The position numbers were made by a program, and so were the translations under genes. Below, piece by piece: positions 14,505 through 14,774 of a stretch of DNA of 14,774 nucleotides. Numbering within the stretch: position 1 is the stretch's first letter; every line of letters starts with the position of its first letter. Source of the stretch: an uncultured Prevotella sp. (GTDB lineage: Bacteria; Bacteroidota; Bacteroidia; Bacteroidales; Bacteroidaceae); the NCBI GenBank assembly GCA_900554835.1, contig USJD01000080.1, positions 1 through 14,774 of the forward strand, given 5' to 3'. The notes beneath the pieces were generated by a model, which made no database searches, was not told the DNA's origin, and worked only from the letters and a program-made list of their open reading frames with translations.

Positions 14505-14653
14505 ATATTTAATAAGAAAAGTAACTTAATAGAACTCGAGAAAGTTGAGTTGAGTATACAATCGCGGTTCGGAATCATGTTGATTCTGGAGGCGCAAAGC
14601 GATAAGTATCCTGCTATCGACATTTTGCTTTTTTGAAATAGAATTAGCACAAA

Positions 14654-14667
14654 ACCCTTCACCCTTC
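14654..14667. repeat. Two heptamer units at the 3' end of the ORF6N-type gene
   Basis: ACCCTTC occurs twice in tandem (14654-14660, 14661-14667). The stop codon of the ORF6N-type frame (14659-14661) falls across the junction, so the repeat itself supplies the last codons and the stop. The stretch 14505-14653 holds no convincing gene, only a small hairpin GAATCA-TGT-TGATTC (14572-14586). Confidence 0.5.
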
Positions 14668-14774
14668 ATCTATCGCTTCTAACCTTTTATAAATTGCCGT
14701 ATTATCCACAATAAAATGGCGCATAGAATTGAAAGCTCGCATGATACGGATATTCACCTCAATTGCAGTTTTTG
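14659..14774 (-). CDS. ORF6N-type DNA-binding protein, C-terminal fragment (cut by the window edge)
   Basis: The visible 37 codons contain TAIEVNIRIMRAFNSMRHFI, the conserved end of the ORF6N/KilA-N-like domain found in phage- and mobile-element-linked proteins of Bacteroidota, where it usually follows a run like FTEQGVAMLS-VL-S. The frame continues VDNTAIYKRLEAIDEG and stops. Relatives normally carry a further helical tail after the KRLE segment, so this copy may be shortened at its 3' end by the heptamer repeat that supplies the stop codon. The 5' part lies outside the window, so intactness cannot be judged. Confidence 0.7.
   Translation of the reverse strand, partial: KTAIEVNIRIMRAFNSMRHFIVDNTAIYKRLEAIDEG

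Noticed and set aside
14453..14662. 69-codon ORF on the minus strand
   Set aside because: It overlaps the methyltransferase promoter, has no domain pattern, and its start lies in the heptamer repeat.

Overview
The window looks like ordinary chromosome of a Bacteroidota bacterium, most likely Prevotella/Segatella. The evidence is several promoters of the Bacteroidota type (TTTG, about 20 nt, TAnnTTTG), leaders that mostly lack a Shine-Dalgarno sequence, proteins of typical Bacteroidota length and type (RuvB, ParE, C-terminal processing protease, CE7 esterase, a THUMP-like methyltransferase, DUF4143 ATPase, an ORF6N-type protein), and intergenic heptamer repeats. The genus is an inference from overall resemblance. 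No rRNA, tRNA, CRISPR array, insertion sequence or complete mobile element was seen.

Layout. Positions 1-370 hold the 5' part of ruvB on the minus strand. It diverges from a bile acid:sodium symporter/PanS-family transporter gene (698-1669, plus), and a 327-nt region between them holds both promoters. Next come a degenerate 58-bp tandem repeat and a short minus-strand ORF that may be the remnant of a TPR lipoprotein (1670-2105). From 2142 to 7109 three minus-strand genes probably form an operon, read in the order two-domain GNAT-like protein, parE, S41 protease. The operon starts at a well-formed promoter overlapped by a perfect 12-bp inverted repeat and ends at a perfect 13-bp hairpin. A small zinc-ribbon membrane protein (7344-7694) follows, with three 11-bp tandem repeats where its -33 box should be. 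Then come a secreted CE7 acetylxylan-esterase-like enzyme (7855-9192), a 349-nt gap with a degenerate 22-bp tandem repeat, and a probable two-gene unit: an AAA+/DUF4143 ATPase (11297-12667) and a DUF1186-like/pRiA4b ORF-3-like protein (9542-11251). The ATPase is preceded by three 22-bp direct repeats at an exact 33-bp pitch. A THUMP-like SAM-dependent methyltransferase (12839-14407) carries low-complexity inserts, and the right edge holds the 3' end of an ORF6N-type gene.

Function. RuvB (Holliday-junction branch migration) and ParE (decatenation) are core DNA metabolism. The protease and esterase are exported. The transporter, zinc-ribbon protein, ATPase, pRiA4b protein and ORF6N fragment are accessory or poorly characterised. 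I see no clearly new multi-gene system. The most interesting signals are regulatory: three different repeat or dyad architectures placed precisely on Bacteroidota promoters, and 7-bp-period repeats that occur between genes and possibly inside one coding sequence.
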